Assembly (NCBI GenBank): GCA_003342895.1
Contig: PTFA01000010.1
Location: 8,561,286-8,625,285, forward strand
Length of the DNA stretch: 64,000 nt
Origin: Casuarius casuarius
Taxonomy: Eukaryota; Chordata; Aves; Casuariiformes; Casuariidae
Direction: 5' to 3'
A program made the translations under genes and the position numbers. The notes under the pieces were generated by a model. The model did not search any database. It had not been told where the DNA came from and saw only the letters and a list, made by a program, of their open reading frames with translations. This document shows positions 13,201 to 25,000 of this stretch, piece by piece. Every line of letters begins with the position of its first letter. The first letter of the stretch is position 1.

Positions 13201-16200
13201 CCGAAGTAAACAAAAGATATCAGAGTTGCTGTCTCCATGTGGAGGAGCACACTATGGTGTGCTCTTCAGTCCTGGTCCTCTCATCATCCCCACTAAAGGA
13301 CCTGTGGGGTGTATTGTGCTTCCTGATGTCCTACATGTTCAGATGGACTAGGACTGAAGGGTGTCCAGCACAGGACACTTGCTGTGAAGTCCAAAGGGAA
13401 ACATGCTTTGAGACAGGGGAGGAGAGGAGACTGAAACACAGAGTAACGGGAAGACACATTGTTTCTAGAGACTGGAGTTATTTTTTTTTTCATTTTTGTC
13501 TCCAGAGAAAGAATAGGTAAGAAGGAAAAAACTCTGATTTGGTTAACAGTGCTACAGGATTATGGGAGTGCCAGCTTTTCTTTTCACTTCCTCTCAACTT
13601 TGCAAGTTGTTTGGCTGGTGCTCGTGCTGTTCTTTCTTCAGGTTGCCTCCTCCTGCTATTATGGATAGGAAGATCAGCATGTTGTTGAAGCAGATCCTAA
13701 TCTCTTAAAGTTCAGTAAAAAAGCATATATTGTCAGGATTGCTGCTGTGTGTCAAGCTCCTTGTCTGGTACTTAGTACATATCATTTCAATTGGAGGAGA
13801 GTCAACGAGTTATCTTGCCTTTTCCACATCTTAGAGGATTTCCATTGACATTCAGGGTCCTGTCTCAAGAGATCCCTTTTTAAAGTCTGTTTTTAATGGA
13901 AACAGGATAGTAAAACAGTATAAAAATATGAAGAGTGGATAAAAACTAGCACATTTAGGCTTATATTTAAGTCCAAGTCCATTCATGACAACAGTCAGGC
14001 CTGTTCCTGTTATAAATAAAGATCCTTTCCTGAATCAAGGCCTAGGATCCATTTTTCTATAACACCTGGGCTTAGGGCAGCAATCAGACTTAGAAATAAG
14101 AATTACTGAAATTACATTGCTGATTCAGATTCCGAGTCATGTAGATGCTGGAAAGTGTTAAGTCACATCTAACTAGCTGAGACAGAGTAAGGTTCATATG
14201 CTGTTTCATTCTATTCATCAAATAAAACAAATGCAGCAATTAATATGTATTTTTATGTAGTGTTTCTACATATACCTCAGTAAGTCTGTGGTTTTGGTAG
14301 GTTTTGTGGATTTTTTTTTTTTAATCTGTGTACATCTTTCTTCTGAGACTGCACTTTTCAAAAGATGGCAGGATCTGAAATTTCCCACTATAAATTATAA
14401 TGACCCTTCTTGAATAAAGACTCTCCTTCTAAATCTAGGATTTTAGTTGTGAACCAACAGCATCTATCCTGCGTAATAAAAGCTCCATGTCAGGAACTAA
14501 AATATTTGTTTCATATTAGTTTTTTCTTCTATGGAAATAAAAGACTCAGGCTCTGGACTGAGCAAACTAGGGTCATATCACAATAGACTTCCATTTCATA
14601 TGATCCCTCTCAAACAATAGCACCTTTTTTCTGGGAAGATTGTTACTATGGATAGACATAGAAACATAACTGGTGGAAATGTGGGTTTTTTTCCCCCCAT
14701 AATGGGTCAGAGAATGATACATTGTTTAAATAAAGAGATCATCCATAGGTAAAGCTTTGATCAGCAGTTTCATAGGGCGTTACCATGACTTTTTTCCTCT
14801 TTATTTAGTGAGAATTACATGTTCAAGAAGACAGTACAAAATAATAAGCAATGACTAATAGTCATCACTGGCCATGCAAATGTTGTAGCAGCATCTTCCT
14901 AACCATGCTGCTAATGCACTCCATTCATGACAAACCTGATATATATGACTATTTGTGTCTGTGCCCTTACATAACTTTGCCAGTATATCACCATCTGTTG
15001 TTCCACTTGTGGGCTCATCTGGAGTTCATCGTATAGAGTAAACTTGTAATAAGGAACAGGTTTTATTAAAAGACCAAGCTGGAGTTTGCAAGCATGTTAT
15101 CGCTTGTCATTTGAGCTTGGATTTAAGCTCAGGTCTCCAGAGATTGAAACTGAATTTATTAGCTAACTTGGGCCCTGTGCATTCTGTGCTAATTTAGTGA
15201 AACCTTGATACAGGACATAGCTAGGGCCTCCTGTGCACCATAAATCAGGGAGATACTGTAAAATTTTCATAGAATAACAGTATTATAAATGGATGCATCT
15301 ACTGAGTTGTGACTGAAGTATTGATAGGGCCTCAGCCTTTTTCTATCCTCTCTCTGATGCTGGAGCATGGAGTTCCTGGTTCTTAAAGGATTTTGACAAT
15401 GTGTGTATTTCTCTCTTTATGAGGTACTGAAAATGTGCCCTTAGGTCACCCACACCACTTGCTGAAATGTAACAAGCTTTATGAATTTTATTACGTAAAA
15501 CTTTGATTTGTGGAGTGAAATGCAAAGTATTAAGTTAAAGCTGGAATGGTAAATCATCACCTGGCAACCATTAATGAAACATACTGTGTTTGTGATAATT
15601 TGATTCATCTGTGATCGCTGGTGGAGAGCAGAATATTGCTCCATTTCATTTTTCATAAGAAATTCTTAAGTATCAGTCAAAGACAAAACTAAAAGAGTAA
15701 GTTAACAGGTAGGGATTATTCAGCTAAAATTCCCGTTCCCGGACCATTTGCATCATGTAATCAAAGTGCCAGAAGCAGCTTAATGTTTCCCTCTGCAATG
15801 GAAAAGAATGTTCATGCTTTATTGTCAAGGGGAAACACTTGCAGTTCTCAATAATCAGAATTTCTTCCCTACTCTGCTACACTGTTGTTCTGTGGAGTGA
15901 TGTGTTGGCAGTCTGTAATACTGGCTCATGTGATATTCAGGGAGGAAGAATCCTCCCCCGTGAGTACATTCTAATATATTAATTTATTTATAAATATCTC
16001 TCCTTTGTTTCAGACAGAAATATGAACATTTTGCAGTACTGTCCCACTTCTGATTCCTGGACCAACTTTGAACTGTGTGATGTCCATGTTCGCAAGCAAC
16101 AGATGCTCTCTGTTGAAGAAACTATATACCTGGTTGGGGGCTGTATTCATGAACTTGGACCAAACCAAAAATCCAGCCAAAGTGAGGATGTGTTAGCTGT

Positions 16201-16465
16201 TCAGTCTTACAACATTGCTACCAAAGAATGGCTCTACCTCAAGGAGAACACATCAAAATCAGGTCTTAACTTGACTTGCACTCTCCACAATGATGGAGTT
16301 TATATAATGAGTAGGGATATTACATTATCTACAAGCTTGGAGCACCGGGTTTTTCTTAAGTATAATATATTTACAGACAGTTGGGAGTCACTAAGACGCT
16401 TTCCAGCCTTTGGACAAAACATGCTGATCTGTTCTATGTATTTGCCTGATGTACGAGAAGTGTAA
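3389..16465 (+). CDS. KLHL42: KLHL42 (KLHDC5), BTB-Kelch CUL3 adaptor, complete three-exon CDS
   Basis: The CDS joins 3389-4272, 11843-12036 and 16014-16465: 1530 bases including the stop, 509 residues, close to the mammalian length of about 505. Residues ~24-131 form the BTB domain (VVQIRLGDKCYPV, then KLIEQSDYFRALYRSGM). A BACK-like helical region follows at ~132-195. Six Kelch repeats cover ~193-505, each with a paired-Gly or YNP/W signature (IVGGYR, AIGGQ, VIGGY, LVGGC; YNPCLNEW, YNPEHDWW, YNIATKEW, YNIFTDSW). Family knowledge: KLHL42 bridges substrates such as the katanin p60 subunit to CUL3-RBX1 for ubiquitination, affecting microtubule dynamics and mitosis. The start at 3389 has G at -3 and gives an N terminus like the mammalian one; an in-frame ATG at 3260 would add 43 Pro/Gly/Arg-rich residues and is probably 5' UTR. 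No frameshift or internal stop was seen. The identification is from recognised sequence similarity, not a database search. Confidence 0.96.
6022..6091. repeat. Perfect 35-bp tandem duplication in intron 1
   Basis: The unit beginning tatggaagtaaatattgg and ending catggatcaa occurs at 6022-6056 and again, identical over all 35 bases, at 6057-6091. The absence of any mismatch indicates a very recent duplication, or an assembly artefact. Confidence 0.95.
6465..6540. repeat. 38-bp tandem duplication in intron 1
   Basis: The unit beginning aatagtctcttttcttacat occurs at 6465-6502 and 6503-6540 with one difference (ttattt versus ttattg near the end). It lies only about 370 bases after the perfect 35-bp duplication. 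Confidence 0.93.
7535..7690 (-). repeat. MIR-like core SINE fragment in KLHL42 intron 1
   Basis: The order ttattatcactact, attattcccctgtttatac, acaaggtagataaaac, tgctcaggctcatatagga, ctgatcctggaatctg follows the reverse-complemented 3' half and core of MIR (TTATTATC, CCCATTTTACAGA, TGCCCAAGGTCACA, GCTGGGATTTG). It is diverged, so this is an old insertion. Confidence 0.5.
8504..9040 (-). mobile_element. Decayed CR1 LINE, 3' part
   Basis: Several stretches fall in CR1 order when read as the complement of the element. These are a GGAAGGAAC-like start near 8523, aagtcctaatatctaatctg at 8690-8709, acccccagatcctt near 8891-8904, tttgcacttgtctttattga near 8950-8969 (CR1 has TTGCACTTGGCCTTGTTGAA), and tttgtcaaacttactctgaa near 9003-9022. 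CR1 is the dominant LINE family of birds and other sauropsids. The element is 5'-truncated, as most CR1 copies are, with many substitutions and indels and no open frame, so it is inactive. Ends are approximate. Confidence 0.7.
11843..12036 (+). CDS. KLHL42: KLHL42 coding exon 2 (Kelch repeat 3 and start of 4)
   Basis: This 194-base exon runs from the completed Arg295 codon through SNFKLLAVNGKLYAIGGQ to YVIGGYTTR at residue 359, plus the first base of the Asp360 codon. The acceptor is ctttcag|g at 11842/11843 with a T-rich tract upstream. The donor is cgag|gtacaa at 12036/12037. It holds Kelch repeat 3 (AIGGQ and CYNPEHDWW) and the first strands of repeat 4 (VIGGY). The reading frame stays open into the intron as far as 12080, but the match to the family stops exactly at the donor, so the extension is intronic. 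Confidence 0.95.
12037..16013 (+). other. KLHL42: KLHL42 intron 2
   Basis: The intron is 3977 bases with GT at 12037-12038 and AG at 16012-16013. It is AT-rich with scattered T-runs. A 121-codon open frame at 13155-13520 shows no domain or family resemblance. I see no well-preserved transposon and no convincing extra exon in this stretch. Confidence 0.9.
16014..16465 (+). CDS. KLHL42: KLHL42 terminal coding exon 3 (Kelch repeats 4-6, stop)
   Basis: This exon begins after tttgtttcag at 16013 and completes Asp360 (g|ac), then reads RNMNILQYCP and continues to a TAA at 16463-16465. It encodes residues 360-509: the end of Kelch repeat 4 (TSDSWTNFEL), repeat 5 (LSVEETIYLVGGC, YNIATKEWLYL) and repeat 6 (HNDGVYIMSRD, YNIFTDSWESLRRFP), with the short tail MYLPDVREV. 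The last repeat closes the six-bladed propeller that would bind substrate. Bases here are AT-rich relative to exon 1. Phase and length agree with the orthologous terminal exon. Confidence 0.95.
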
Positions 16466-16870
16466 CTGCATCAGGTTTTCCTTCTTAAGTCATTAATCAT
16501 TGTTGTAAGAAATATTGCTCCCTATAAATAATTCCAATTTCAGGATGTAGTATGGTTGCATAATGTAGGCATAAAATATTGATTCTGTTCTTAAAAAATG
16601 TTGCAAAATCAAGTATTCAGAGAAATGCTTCCAGAACCATTTTTAAGATTGCAATTTTAAAATGTTATTGTTTTGGATTTAAATGCCCCCAAGAATTGTT
16701 GGCAATCTAAATATAACGTTATTGTGTTGGTAACTGATAATGGACTTCCGCAAGCAAAACTGATCATTCTAGTTTTAGTCTCCATTTAATAGACAGTTTA
16801 GAAGATAAATAAAAAGTATGCATAGTAAAAGTGAAGATAATTTAATAAAGTAAATAATTATAAACCTAAG
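16466..16870 (+). other. KLHL42: KLHL42 proximal 3' UTR
   Basis: After the TAA the sequence is AT-rich and non-coding. Two canonical AATAAA hexamers follow at 16808-16813 and 16844-16849, with a T/GT-rich stretch at about 16892-16925 that could act as the downstream element. A 3' end near 16860-16880 would give a 3' UTR of about 400 bases. Mammalian KLHL42 transcripts can carry a much longer 3' UTR, so distal sites beyond this window segment are possible. The end point is inferred. Confidence 0.6.
16808..16849 (+). promoter_or_regulatory. KLHL42: Two AATAAA polyadenylation signals for KLHL42
   Basis: Exact AATAAA hexamers lie at 16808-16813 and 16844-16849, 343 and 379 bases after the stop codon. 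Their proximity to each other and to a downstream GT/T-rich stretch makes them credible cleavage signals. AT-rich DNA yields many chance hexamers, so use is not proven. Confidence 0.5.
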
Positions 16871-19039
16871 GGAAACCACAAAGGGCATGAATTATTTTAA
16901 GACAGTTTTTACTCAGTGTGTCCTGTTAAATGCACAATATTTAAGATGGTTTATACTCTTACAGTATTATCTCTTCTACAGAAACAGGTGAGATTTTCAG
17001 AGATGTCAGCAATTGGGGTACCGCTGAGAAACATAAAATTCCCCTGAGTTATTTGTGATGAAATGGTTTGGCAGGAGTTGGGAGGATTTGCCTAGAGGTT
17101 GAAGATTGCTGATTGGATATTAGCTGATCCTTTAATGGAAGTTGATAGCATTTATTCCTGCCATTAAGGCGGAACTAAAAAGGCTGTAAATTCAGATGGG
17201 AAAGTTTGCTTATCTTCACAAAGGTTTTGAGGTTTAGTTAGTTGTCCTGTTATATTTTGAAGTACTGAGCATTAAAGATCAAATTAGAGAAACAAGGAAG
17301 CAGATGTTGGCAACAAGATACATGTTAGGAAACTGTGTTAGCCACCACCGCAGTTGCATAGGCAGCCTCTGCACCAGGCACATCCAGCTTGATAATAGTC
17401 ATCTGGGGCAAAATGGGAGACAGAATTGCTTGGTATGGAAGGAACACAGCAGCAGTTTCTCCACATGAGAAAACAGAGATTTAATTCTCCCAAACAAGCT
17501 CCTACATGGAGATGCCTTTTTTAGCTGGAGATTCAGGAATCAGAATGTATGTGTAAGTGTTTATTCTCTTGGAAACATAATGCCCTGAGCAGCTGCTGTA
17601 TTATGACCAAGCAATGACACTTCTGCAATGAAGAAACAAGATTGCTTTCATAAGAATCTTAAGTGATATATTTTTAAATGTTTTATTTCAGAAGTGTTGT
17701 AGAGTAAATGTTAGCAGTGTGCCTCTGTCTGATGATAAATTAATCCCAATCACATTACGTTACTTGCTTCCCTTTATGTTACTTGCTTCCTTTCATTTTT
17801 TTTCAGTACCAGATTCAGTACTCTGCAGTCATCCAAAACTCACCTCAGATTGGTATTGGTAGAGAGACTCGCATCTGAGTTGCAGCCTTCCCTTGTGTAG
17901 CAAATTGACTGCGAAAAGGTGTCACTCCCAGATCCGCAGAGTGATATATCTAATCAACTCCTCTAAAACCCAGTAATTTCTTAGCACAGGTAGTATTGCA
18001 AAAACTATGACATGGTGTTTTAGGTATCATCATTCTTTTCACAAGAGCCCCTTCCACACTGGGTTTATGTATGTGTTGTTTTCAGCTTCCTATGATCAAA
18101 TGACTGCTCTGAAAATCTGGAGAACGTGTGCAAATGTAGAGGAGAAAGACAGCTCACGCTGTAAATAACAGTTGAGGTTTTGGGATCCTTATATCAATCC
18201 ATGGTGCACATTCATCCGTACTGACACCTTCTACAATCACAGATCAAAATAGTTGTTGAATTCAGTGGTAGTACCAGGCTGTAATAATGCTAAGTGGACT
18301 GTATTACAACAAGCTGAAATAGATATTAAATTAAAAAAAATATATATGGAGAAGTATGCAGTGTGGGTGGCCCTCCACTCCTCAGGGAAAAAAAAATTGT
18401 AATGACTGTCCCATACCTTTCTCATTTTCTTACCATTACTTTAATATTTCATGTAAGGCACTCTTGAGCAGCTTCTGGGCAAGGAAGACTGGTTGAGATT
18501 CCCTAATAGTAAGTAATTAAAAAATTGCTTCTTAGCTAATGGAAAGGTTGTTCAATGATCCAATATGCTCTTTCTTCTCTGTTGTTGGGAAAGAAGTCCT
18601 AAATTAAAGACAAATAAGCTTGCTTTGAATGACAGCAATATAAATCTCAAGTTATGAGCCTTGTACTTTGATTGACTGGAAATTCCTGAATGTTAATCCT
18701 GGTCCTACTTTTTACTTACTGTGTGGCCGTGGAGTGATAACTCAACTTTCTTGCATCTGCATCCCCAAATGTAATATGTGGGTAGAAATATTGATCCTGT
18801 GGGGGCACCACAAGTTGTTTATTTGGTGTAGCAGAGTTTGTAAAGTGTTTTGAACATCAGAAGAAGTATATATATTTATATGCTCACTGTTGTAATTCTT
18901 TACCTGGTTATTAAAACTGCTTCTTGAAAGGTGTCAGGATAGAGAGCGGCAAGTAATCACATTTTGGTCTCTGTTAATTGCCTCCACTACAAACTGATGT
19001 CTACTTCCAGTCTGTTTTCTTTTTTTTTTTTTTTGGGGG
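16871..19039. other. Downstream flank of KLHL42 up to the assembly gap
   Basis: No gene is recognised. It contains a short tandem duplication (gttacttgcttcc at 17759-17771 and 17778-17790) and a MIR-like fragment at about 18675-18860. It may include a longer alternative KLHL42 3' UTR, which cannot be decided from sequence. Confidence 0.55.
18675..18860 (+). repeat. MIR-like core SINE fragment
   Basis: The order cctggtcctactttttactt, actgtgtggcc, then ctgcatccccaaatgtaata and a tail with gtttgtaaagtgttttgaac follows the MIR/core-SINE order (TCCTGGCTCTGCCACTTACT, CTGTGTGACC, TTTCCCCATCTGTAAAATG, TGTAAAGTGCTTTG). Diverged and approximate. Confidence 0.5.
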
Positions 19040-19097
19040 NNNNNNNNNNNNNNNNNNNNNNNNNNNNNNNNNNNNNNNNNNNNNNNNNNNNNNNNNN
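19040..19097. other. Assembly gap (58 N)
   Basis: A run of 58 N. It is preceded by a T-run and GGGGG, and followed by a GC-rich patch ending in a run of eight G near 19125-19132. Any reading frame crossing it is meaningless. Confidence 0.99.
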
Positions 19098-22000
19098 GCT
19101 ACAGCCAGCAGCCAGGAGCCGGGACGGGGGGGGTCATATAATAGCCTATAGTTTGTCTAAGTTTCTTAGTGTTCTCAAGTCTGTATCCAAATTCAGAACT
19201 GCTTCTTTCCTGCTGCGTCTGGAATATCCAGTGTTTACATATCCCCTTTTCATCTTCTCTGTCTCATGGACTGATTCCACTAGATAATGACCAGTAAAAT
19301 CTGAATATGGTAGAAGATGGTCTGAGGTTGCAAGCAGAAAGAACAACAGCCTCTAAAGTCTTGAGGGAGGAGTAAATGGAAAACTCTGGGAACTTTAGTC
19401 CCTTCCCATAAAATAGAGAAGCTTTTAAAAAGGTTGCTCAGATCAAGGCTAAGAGAGAACATAACAGTTTCTTCCTTTCCGGGAATGGTTTGTGGTTTTC
19501 AATGTGAAATAAGAGTTGTGTGGGGCTTAAGTTTAATCTCTCTGGCCAGTTTCCATAGGTTTCCCTTTCTGCCCTGTCAGTTGACCTTTCCTGGGCTTAA
19601 TGTCTGTGTTTTCCATTCTTTGAGGTTTTTGTCTTGCTACATCAATATCAAGCTTGTTTTGTCAAAATTGCATGGTACCAGTTTGTTGGTCTTTTCTATT
19701 TGTTAATCTGCTTTTCACAGTGATCTATCTATCAATCACAGTGATGAAAGACTGAAGTAATTTGTAATTCAGGTAGAACGTTTTCATTTATTTAATTCTG
19801 GGCTCTTGGAAGAGAAGTCTGCAAGGCTACAAATGTTTTTTGTTTCATTTAATCCTTATTTTAGTGTGAAAAGATGCTACAGATATTCCGAGTTTGTGGG
19901 AATTGATCTGCGTCAGTAATGTGAAAGAGAACAGAAGGTACAGAGTGTACGACAACATTTAGCACGTAACATGCTCAAAGCCCTTGCACAGAGATTAATC
20001 ATCCCTATCGTCCCTGTAAGGTAAAATATACATTGTAAATGGTGTTAAACCAGAGATGATTCTTGGGGTACCTCTCAGTATTACCAATGAATTTTTAAGC
20101 AATTACCAAGAATCCTTTTCAGAGAGCAGAAACCTGCAGCATCCATGGTAGGTTTTACTGATTTTGCATTTGCAGTGATGACCAAAGGGTGGCTCCCCAT
20201 ACCCACAGTAAGTCTTAGGAACTAAAACAAAAGCTGTAAGGTACAGAGGGTTTCAACATCTTTCTCCACTATATTGACACTGAGTATGTTTTCTGTCTAA
20301 TCAATTTGGAACCTGTGTCAGTGTAAATTGTGTCTTTTTTTCCTAAAAAGGAGAGTGATGTTTGGAAAAGGAGTATGGATTTCATGAACTTTTAAAATTG
20401 GTATGCCAGTTATATGTGGTATATGATTTTTTTTTATCTAAGACTATTGACATTATCAGTAAATAAGTGTTATGTGTGTCCTATGGATATCAATATTTCC
20501 TAAAGTATGTTTCAGTTTCTTTGTGGCAATTAGAATGGTGAAGTATATATATTTTCTGAAATGCAAACTGTCTGCCTTTTGTAAAAGGCAAGAAATCACT
20601 TCAATTACTGTATTCTTCTAGCAAAAGGCAAAGTAGTCACTGTCCAGTTTCAGGGTATCCAGTTACACAGCGTGTCTCACATCTTCAACTCATCGATGCT
20701 TCATCGTGGAAGATGTTCAGCACCTGACCTAAAATACTTCTTGTTTGTTGGCACTTCTACAGCTCTTAAAGATGTAACAGTGAATGCCAACTCTCTGAAT
20801 CCTACTTCTTCACTCCTATTTTTAGGATTTTTATGATATTCATGATTATTCGATCTTTTTTTGGTTTTTCATTGTCTGATATTTTTCAGGTGTTTTTAAG
20901 AATGTGCCTTGTGATAAGACACCCCTTATAAATAATGTTCAGAAATTAAAATAGTTTTCTCTGCTTCCCCAGTTATTGCCTACAAAGATTTTATCAAGTT
21001 ATTGTGGGCCCCACAGTTCTATCATCCTTCTGTCAACAGGTTTCTCTGATCTCCCTCCGCATTCACCCTGCTCGCCAGACTATGCTCTCTGAGCACCCAA
21101 ACTGATAACACTCTTGGTTGAGGCCGAGCTAATGGCGTAGTAGCTTCTGATGTGTTTCAAGCCCTAATTCCCTTTCCCAGGGCAAACTTTAAATGCACTG
21201 CTTCTATTGTACAGTAATACTCCACTTGAGTTACAAGCTGCTGTCAGTCCACAAATCACTGCTGACGTCGGATTTCTGATGCAACTGTCAGCCTCCTGTA
21301 CACTGGAAGCTGCCTGGCTCTTTGAATAATACATATTGCAGGTTTAGCAGCACTTCCTGTGAAAGGTGAGCACTGTACTCTAGCCTTCTTGTTCAAGATT
21401 TCTGTAAACATGTGCAAGTCATGTGATAAAGATGTACAGAGCTCATGGGAATCCTGTCCTTTTAAACTGAAGTTAACTTTAACTGATATGTAGGTTTTGA
21501 TGTTCCCATTTCTCTCCTTTGTGATACGTCATCAACTTTCCAAGGAGAACACAGGTCCCTCCATGCATTCTGCATGATTTTTTTCCTCAGATAGTATTGT
21601 CAGAGAAAACAAGATTTCTTCTTCCTTCATTCACCTTCTGTAATTAGAAAAACCTTCTTCCAAGAAGCTTCCTAGGTTTAAATTATTGTATCTTCAAAAT
21701 GACTAAGCCTACAAACTTTCTGGTTTGGTTTTATTGGCCATGTTTTGAAAAATGATTCTGTAGAATTTCAAGCACTTTATCATATGTAGTGAGTATTCAC
21801 AATATAAGAGATTTACGCAGTGTAAGGGTAATAGAATCTTGTATTTAGTTCTTTAAGGAGAAGACCAGCTGTGAAGGACTTGAAACATAAAAAGCGACAC
21901 TACTTAGTCTTCCTTGGGGTTAGACTAATTTCAAGAATTACACTTGTCACTGAGGTTAAAAAACTTGCAAATGAACAGTGATTTGGGGGGGGGAGAAATG

Positions 22001-25000
22001 TTGTAGGGAATCAGTCTTCATTTTTGTGTATTTTTATTAAAATCTTCCTTTTCTACTGGGGATATTACATATATCTGGTATTACATTTAGTAATTGGTAT
22101 TACAATTTGGCGTTACATCTGCTATTGTCTTTCTAGTTGGGTGTGAGGGAAATTTTGCCCTTTTACAGGTCGGGCCTTGATTTACTGTGAAGACCAAAGC
22201 TATGTCATCTGAGAACATGTATTTTGTAGTTGTAAATTATCAACTGATGATAACTACTCTGAAACCCATAAAAACATGGGTTTGGGTGGCAGGGGTGGAG
22301 ATGAAGTCAGAAAACAGATGCTTAGGAGCAGCCATTCTCTAACCTCCAGGCGTAAGCAATTTTCAAATGCAGAAGCAGGCATACAAGTTTTAAACGGTTT
22401 TAAAGAAACAACTCCCTTTTCTCTCTTTCTTCTTCTCCTCCCTCCCCTGAAACTCCATCCCTTTCAACCACAATGATTCATGGCAAGGCATCTGTGCATT
22501 TGGAAGAAAATGTTACTTCTGTTCTTAGAGAGGTGATCCCTTATCAGAGCTGCTACTTGGCAGCCCAAGAAACCTTCCTTCAGCTTTTTGTATGACTCTG
22601 ACTGACATTTATGTCTCTTTAATGACATGTTATCTCCTAGCGTATGTATAATGATAGGTCAGGCAGGGAGAGGAATCACAGAAGCCCTATTGTATACCTG
22701 ACAGCAAATACACAATAGGCTTGTAGAGAGACCTTTTTTAACAGGGCCGGATCCAAGGCCTTTTGATGTTAATAAAAAGAACCAGCTTTGAATTAGGCAC
22801 ATATTTCAGTGAATTAGTTAGTTCTCAAAGAATCTGAAGAGATGTTAACTGTACGCTTGACTGATGATAGAAGAGAGACTGATCCTGAAGACTGAAAGAA
22901 TCTTGTTAGAGTAATATCTCTGCTATGCCCCGTCTGTGGGTTTTGTGTTGAATTTTGATGCAAAGTTGTCCACCCCTGTTAATACAAGTCTTTCAAACAT
23001 ACTGGCTCTCAAGTAATCAGGAGAATGATGTTTTCCTAAGAATGTCTTGGGAGAAGGTAAACATCTCTGCAGTGATGCTGGTGGAGAGAGCCTGAAAAAA
23101 CACTGCCAATCACTAAGGTGCCCAGACTCTAAACAGCAAAGCACTGTCGTATGTGCTGGCCTCCATCTTCTTGTACCAGGTACCAATGAAAAGAATGAGA
23201 GTTTCTGGTGTGTAGTACTCAAGTTCAGGCCCTTAAGTATCACCAGGACAAAGAGCGTCCCAGCTGAGGTGGAGCAAGTTACCAGGTTTCAAATGGAATG
23301 AACTGGCAGGCAACAAGCTTAACCAGTAACTATAGGCAGTTCTATAGCATTTACTTATGTCACACAGGAGACTGCGCTACACTTAGATTTTTCGTGTTTT
23401 GGCTCCTGAATCAAAGCATACGAAATGCAGCATGGGAGACTGAAAATGTTTGATTTTAGCTCACAGTGCTATGAGATATTTTTGTTTCTTTGTTTGTTTG
23501 TTTCTCTGCTCATTGTTCCCTCCAAAAAATATCTTACATATAGGCATTTGGATCTTTCTCTCGCATCCTACAGTAATGCCATAACCAACAATATACAAAG
23601 TATGATATTGTGGAACAGAGATCCATCACTCCTGTTTTACATTGTGAATATGCAAATGCAAAAGATTTATTTGCACAGGGACTGGAACTTTGGCTGAATT
23701 AATTTTTAAATATTCCTTGCAATGTGAAACAGCTCCAGGAACATAAATTGAGAGCAACCCATCTCAGAGTCATATCTTTATAGGAAAGGTAAGGGCATGT
23801 TACAAGTAGTGAGTTCAAATCCTTGAGAAGAGGATGGACTTGAACCCCTCTCTTATGTCTTGGCAAATTCCTGAGCAAGCACAGCCCTACTTCTCTTTTT
23901 GCATGTGTAACTATGTTTTTTATTATTTTCTTAAGCCAAAAATTTTTGGCAGACTGTATTTGGGGTAACCAAACTGTTTTCCAGAAAGTAAACTATTTTC
24001 CCCAACCTGTCTATGTATAACAACTCCAAATTAGGATTTTCAAGCCTGCATTTCCTATGTATTAATTCCCTTAAGTTGTTTTTTCTCTAAATCTGTTTTG
24101 GCTACTAAAGTATTCAAATGAATTGTGTTAATGCAACGTCCCCTGAGTATTTGCAAAACAGCTTATGAAACAAGAGTGCCTCTCTCTTCCTCAACCTGGT
24201 ATATTTGTATGTACCTGTGAGGAGTGGTCACAGGCTTTACTGGCACTGTGATTTCAGTAGGCCAGTGAATCAGAGTACGTTGAACTTGCTGTTCAAGATT
24301 AGTTGTAAAGATTGTTTGCAATATTGAGGAGCGGTTGTTGTTGACCAGTATGGCCATAACTTTCACAGAACACCATCTTTTCATATGGCATTATGCAAAA
24401 GTAAATCTGACTCTGTTTCCCTCCTGGATTTTTGGCTGATCTGTCCACCCTTTGACACCTTCAAGTCAGAGTGATCTTCTTCTGCCAGCTGTGTTGCATA
24501 AAAAGTTCCACTCTCTATATGGTCCCTGAAGTCCAAAATAAACATACAGAAATATAAACTCTTTCACCCCTTCTGGATCCGGCACTCAGCAGACTCTTCA
24601 CTCCTCTGGTGCTCAGTAGAACTCAAAAAAAGCAAATACTTCCATCCCACCTGGGATCAGGGACCCCTAAGTCACTGGCAGCCAGAAAAATCACTTCTTT
24701 TTTTGCCAGACCTTTCTCACCAAAGGGAGGCTTTAATAGGGAACAGTCTCCCTTGGCTTCAGGCCTTTCAGTTAGTCACTATTAAAGCTGGATACTCATC
24801 ATGTCAGCTCTTCCCTGGCAGTCTAACACCTACTTCCTTCAGGTGCCATAGGGTGGGACATATTAGGGGCTCAGTAGCCCATTCTTTCTTTATTTCTGTG
24901 GGACGCCCTCATAGAAGTTGTAGGATTTTCTTCAGCAGCAGCAAGTTTGGTATCTGAGTTCAACCCTCTACACCTAGCAGAGATGCCTAATAATATTAAA

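Noticed and set aside
13155..13516. 121-codon frame in intron 2 followed by a good acceptor (13505) and an 11-nt segment ending at a GTAAGA donor
   Set aside because: An 11-nt exon between exons 2 and 3 would break the KLHL42 frame, and exons 2 and 3 already join perfectly; probably decoy splice sites.
18964..19287. 107-codon + frame
   Set aside because: It runs through the N gap, so the translation is meaningless.
20679..20716. 8-bp inverted repeat ACATCTTC/GAAGATGT with 22-nt loop
   Set aside because: Arms this short with a long loop are expected several times by chance in 64 kb.
23780..23850. gttcaaatcc resembling a tRNA T-loop/B box
   Set aside because: No A box or cloverleaf pairing at the right spacing.
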